Source of the DNA: Terriglobales bacterium
GTDB taxonomy: Bacteria; Acidobacteriota; Terriglobia; Bryobacterales; Bryobacteraceae
Length of the DNA: 64,000 bases
Direction of reading: 5' to 3'
Assembly (NCBI GenBank): GCA_027485675.1
Contig: JAIXQP010000033.1
Span: 62,001 to 126,000 of the forward strand
Shown here: positions 60,813 to 64,000 of the stretch, piece by piece
Layout: each line of letters starts with the position of its first letter
How positions within the stretch are numbered: position 1 is the first letter of the stretch
Program-made: the position numbers and the translations under genes
The notes under the pieces: model-generated
Told to the model about the DNA's origin: nothing
Seen by the model: the letters and a program-made list of their open reading frames with translations, nothing else
Database searches by the model: none

Positions 60813-62138
60813 ATGGCCACCCGCGCTCCCATTCGACCCAACCCCGGCGCCACCACCGGCAACGCCCGGTGGCATGGCATCCGTTCGAAGGTCCATGCCA
60901 AACTCCTGCAGTTGCTCACCCCGGACCAACTCCGCGCCCTCAATAAAGACGGGGTCCGCGAACAACTCGGCATTCACATCGAGCGCATTGTCCGCGAAGA
61001 GAACATCCCCCTCACCCAAGCCGAACGCGACCGGCTCATCGAAGAGGTCCTCGATGAAGTCTTCGGCCTTGGCCCCCTCGAAATCCTCTTCAAAGACCCC
61101 ACCATCAGCGACATCATGGTCAACGGGCCGGACTCTATCTACGTCGAACGCAACGGCAAAGTGGTCGAAACCGACATCCGCTTCAAGGACCAGGCCCACC
61201 TCCGGATGATCATCGATCGCATCGTCTCCAACATCGGCCGCCGCATCGATGACTCCTCGCCCATCGTCGACGCCCGCCTCGCCGACGGCAGCCGCATGTG
61301 CGCCGTCATCCCCCCGCTCTCGCTCATCGGCCCGGTCATGTCCATCCGCCGCTTCGGCAAACGGCAGCTCACGATCGACGATCTCATCAAACTCGAAACG
61401 TTCACGACGGGCATGTATCAGTTCCTCGCCGGCGCTGTCCGCGCCCGGCTGAACATCGTCGTCTCCGGCGGCTCCGGCTCCGGCAAAACGACCATGCTCA
61501 ATACGCTGTCGCGCTTCATCCCCGAAGACGAACGCATCGTGACGATTGAAGACACCGCCGAACTCACCCTGCAGCAGGAGCACGTCGTCCGCCTCGAAAC
61601 GCGCCCCATGAACATCGAAGGCGCGGGCGCCATCACGCAGCGGGACCTCGTCATCAACGCCCTTCGCATGCGCCCGGAACGCATCGTCATCGGCGAATGC
61701 CGCGGCCCGGAAGCCATGGACATGATGCAGGCCATGAACACCGGCCACGATGGCTCCATGACGACGACCCACGCCAACACCGGCCGCGACGCCTTCTCGC
61801 GTCTCGAAACCATGGTGATGATGGCGAGCTCCTCCATCCCGGACCGGGTCATCCGCCAGATGCTCGCGAGCGCCGTACAGCTCGTCGTCCACTGCTCCCG
61901 CCTGACGGACGGTACCCGCAAGATCGTCTCCATCGCCGAAGTCGTCGGCGTCGAAGGCGACCTGGTCCGCATGGAGGACATCTTTGTCTTCGAGCGGGAA
62001 GGCATCTCGCCGGGGGGCCGCGTCCTCGGCCGCTTTAAGGGCACCGGCTATCGCCCCCACGTTGCCCAACGCATCAAAGCCTACGGCACCAAACTCGACG
62101 ATGCCATCTTTGACGAAGTGCGGGAGGTCGTCGACTAA
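60813..62138 (+). CDS. cpaF: Pilus assembly ATPase CpaF/TadA
   Basis: A 441-residue type IV secretion/pilus ATPase. The Walker A motif GGSGSGKTT lies at 219-227, followed by [20 protein letters not shown], the [19 protein letters not shown] Walker B region and [17 protein letters not shown]. It powers polymerisation of Flp subunits. Its stop shares one base with the next ATG. Confidence 0.95.
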   Translation: MATRAPIRPNPGATTGNARWHGIRSKVHAKLLQLLTPDQLRALNKDGVREQLGIHIERIVREENIPLTQAERDRLIEEVLDEVFGLGPLEILFKDPTISDIMVNGPDSIYVERNGKVVETDIRFKDQAHLRMIIDRIVSNIGRRIDDSSPIVDARLADGSRMCAVIPPLSLIGPVMSIRRFGKRQLTIDDLIKLETFTTGMYQFLAGAVRARLNIVVSGGSGSGKTTMLNTLSRFIPEDERIVTIEDTAELTLQQEHVVRLETRPMNIEGAGAITQRDLVINALRMRPERIVIGECRGPEAMDMMQAMNTGHDGSMTTTHANTGRDAFSRLETMVMMASSSIPDRVIRQMLASAVQLVVHCSRLTDGTRKIVSIAEVVGVEGDLVRMEDIFVFEREGISPGGRVLGRFKGTGYRPHVAQRIKAYGTKLDDAIFDEVREVVD

Positions 62139-63106
62139 TGGGCTTCTTCCTCGTCGCCTTCGTCATCTTCAGCGTCGCCTTCCTCGCCGCCGGCTACTAC
62201 GTCTTCAGCGTCCCTCAGCAGCAGGCCGCCGATGTGCTCGGCTCCCGGCTCCGCGAACTCCGCGCCCGTACCGGCGCCCGTCCCACCGGCCGTGGCAATC
62301 TCGTCCGCCGCGAGGAGCGCGGCTCGTTCGCCTTCCTCGCCGATCTCTTCACTTGGGGCGGCCTCGTCGGCCGGCTGCAGAAATCCATCCGCCAGGCCGA
62401 CCTCCGCTATCAGGCCACCGACGTCATCGGCCTCTGCCTCATCCTCTTCGTCGGCTTCCTGCTGCTGTTCAGTCTGTTCGTCCCCTCCCTCCTGCTCCGC
62501 GTCCTCTTCTCCGGTCTGTTTGGCTTCGTTCCGGTGGCCTATATCCTTCGCCAGCGCGCCGCCCGGCTCGGCAAGTTCGAACATCAACTCCCCGACGCCA
62601 TCGATCTCTTTAACCGCTCGATGAAAGCAGGCCACAACATCCAGTCGGGTCTCGAAACCATCTCGACGGAAGCCTCCGATCCAGTCAAACAGGAGTTCAA
62701 GAAGTTGATGGAAGAGATGTCGCTCGGCTCCACGCTCGATGCCGCGCTCCACAATCTCGGCGAACGTGTCCCGCTCATCGATCTCAAGTTCTTCATCACC
62801 GGCCTCATCCTGCAACGGCAAACTGGCGCCAACATGGTCGCTGTTCTCGAGAACCTCTCGACGCTCGTCCGCGAACGCCTCGCCCTGCAGGAGAAGATGA
62901 AAGCCGCCACCGCCCAGCAGCGTTGGTCCGCCGCGCTGCTCTGCGGCATGCCCATCGTTTTCGGTCTTGCCCTTTGGGTCATGAAGCCCGAATACATCGA
63001 CGTCCTCGTCAACGATCCCGTCGGCAGTAAGTTCTTCGCCTATGGCGTCGTCTCCGAGGTGGTCGGCATTCTCGTCATCCGGAAGCTGTCGAGTCCGAAA
63101 ATATGA
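62138..63106 (+). CDS. tadB: Pilus assembly inner-membrane protein TadB
   Basis: A 322-residue membrane protein with N-terminal and C-terminal membrane segments around a T2SF (GspF-like) cytoplasmic domain: LPDAIDLFNRSMKAGHNIQS, then FFITGLILQRQTGANMVAVL. It is the platform protein paired with TadC. It overlaps cpaF and tadC at both ends. Confidence 0.92.
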   Translation: MGFFLVAFVIFSVAFLAAGYYVFSVPQQQAADVLGSRLRELRARTGARPTGRGNLVRREERGSFAFLADLFTWGGLVGRLQKSIRQADLRYQATDVIGLCLILFVGFLLLFSLFVPSLLLRVLFSGLFGFVPVAYILRQRAARLGKFEHQLPDAIDLFNRSMKAGHNIQSGLETISTEASDPVKQEFKKLMEEMSLGSTLDAALHNLGERVPLIDLKFFITGLILQRQTGANMVAVLENLSTLVRERLALQEKMKAATAQQRWSAALLCGMPIVFGLALWVMKPEYIDVLVNDPVGSKFFAYGVVSEVVGILVIRKLSSPKI

Positions 63107-64000
63107 TCACCGCGCTCTTCTTCCTCCTCACCTTCGCGGCGATCGCCGCCCTCCTCTGGAGCGGCTTTCAACTCCTGCAGCCGCCCGACAATCCGCTCGA
63201 TGACCGGCTCGACGAGCTCATGTCCATCAGCCGCGGCGGCGCCGGCCCGCAGAAGCGCCGTCAGTTCGGCACCGGCTTCTGGGAGCGCTTTCTCTACTTC
63301 CTCAATCTCGTTCCTGGCGTGGACAGCATTCTCGAAGAGAGCGAACTCCTGCTCCGCCAAGCCGGCATCCGCCGCCGCGAAGCGCTGGCTTACTATGCGA
63401 TGTTCAACCTGCTCTTCTTCATCGTGCTCTTCGCCGGCTCCTGGTTCATCCAGCCGGACGATAAGCCGCTGATCAACCGTCTCCTCGGCCTGGTCCCGGC
63501 GGTCCTCCTCGGCTGGCTCCTGCCGAAGCAGGTTCTCTACCGCCTCATGAGGCGCTACCGCAACAAGCTGCAGGAGTCGCTCCCCGATACGGTCGACCTG
63601 CTCGGCATCGTCCTTGGCACCGGCCTCGCGCTCGATCAGGCTCTCACCCGCGTCTGCGAAGAGATGCAGTTCATCTACCCCGAACTCTCCGCCGAGTTCT
63701 TCACGGTCGTCATGCAGGTGAAGGCCGGACAGGACCGTTCGAAAGCCTTCCAGCAACTGGTCCGCCGCACCGGCATTGAAGACATCAAGTCGCTCGCCGC
63801 CATGATCATCCAAAGCGAACGCTTCGGCACCAGCCTCTCGCAGGCGCTTAAGGTCTATGCCGATGCGCTCCGCGCCCGCCGCCGGCTGCGCGGCGAAGCG
63901 ATGGTCGGCAAGGCCGGCATCAAGATGGTGCTCGCTACCGTCGTCTTCATCCTGCCGGTGGTCTTCATCATCACGCTGGTCCCCGCGATGATATCGATGC
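63103..64000 (+). CDS. tadC: Pilus assembly inner-membrane protein TadC (3' truncated)
   Basis: Starts ATG 63103 overlapping the tadB stop and stays open to the window end (299 codons). An N-terminal membrane segment (ITALFFLLTFAAIAALLW) leads to two more, then a T2SF domain: LPDTVDLLGIVLGTGLALDQ, then RTGIEDIKSLAAMIIQSERF. Together with TadB it forms the inner-membrane platform. The C-terminal end is outside the window. Confidence 0.9.
   Translation, partial: MITALFFLLTFAAIAALLWSGFQLLQPPDNPLDDRLDELMSISRGGAGPQKRRQFGTGFWERFLYFLNLVPGVDSILEESELLLRQAGIRRREALAYYAMFNLLFFIVLFAGSWFIQPDDKPLINRLLGLVPAVLLGWLLPKQVLYRLMRRYRNKLQESLPDTVDLLGIVLGTGLALDQALTRVCEEMQFIYPELSAEFFTVVMQVKAGQDRSKAFQQLVRRTGIEDIKSLAAMIIQSERFGTSLSQALKVYADALRARRRLRGEAMVGKAGIKMVLATVVFILPVVFIITLVPAMISM

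Noticed and set aside
59859-62069. Long minus-strand open frame across cpaE and cpaF (736 codons)
   Set aside because: It is antisense to two well-conserved pilus genes, has a low-complexity Asp/Gly/His/Ala-rich composition, and is a by-product of strong GC bias in the third codon positions.

Overview
The window is a high-GC, densely coded bacterial chromosome segment. Three things point to an Acidobacteriota genome of the Bryobacterales/Solibacter type: a large secreted beta-propeller protein (48974-51850) whose C-terminus looks like the Solibacter-type C-terminal domain, several secreted beta-helix and PQQ-like proteins, and a PEP-CTERM protein. This placement is an inference from gene content. 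No rRNA, tRNA, CRISPR array or insertion sequence was seen.

Region 1 (1-28,859, all on +) is a surface-polysaccharide operon whose left end lies outside the window. It starts with an FkbH-like HAD enzyme (5' truncated), an acyl carrier protein and a GNAT-like protein. A deacetylase, a NeuC-like UDP-GlcNAc 2-epimerase, a NeuA-like CMP-sugar cytidylyltransferase, a D-2-hydroxyacid dehydrogenase and an AsnB-type amidotransferase follow. The rest comprises a Wzt-like ABC ATPase, about eight glycosyltransferases, two methyltransferases, a Wzy/WaaL-like membrane protein, a second deacetylase, a PaaK/CapK-like adenylate-forming protein, a secreted beta-helix protein and a membrane protein with a spermidine-synthase-like domain. 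Many neighbours overlap by 4 bases, which suggests translational coupling. A rho-independent terminator overlaps the last stop codon. I infer that the operon makes and modifies a nonulosonate-containing polysaccharide carrying hydroxyacyl or glyceryl groups.

Region 2 (28,884-35,819) holds two large minus-strand paralogues of the beta-helix protein. Each adds an Ig/PKD-like module and two malectin-like domains. A divergent PEP-CTERM protein gene follows.

Region 3 (35,905-51,850) is a mixed housekeeping and catabolic stretch: glmS, an F420-reductase-like gene divergent from a TetR regulator with a palindromic operator, an alpha-L-fucosidase, a PQQ-like propeller protein, a DinB protein, a small secreted protein, cinA, a TIG/NHL protein, pgpA, a 59-codon yacG, rimO, a signal-bearing mannonate-dehydratase-like protein, a membrane protein and the large YVTN propeller protein.

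Region 4 (51,947-64,000, +) is a Tad/Flp pilus locus: a DUF192 protein, a TPR lipoprotein (TadD-like), the Flp pilin, a GT-C-like membrane protein, CpaB, CpaC secretin, three TadE/TadG-like pseudopilins, CpaE, CpaF, TadB and TadC (cut by the window end). No prepilin peptidase is present in the window.
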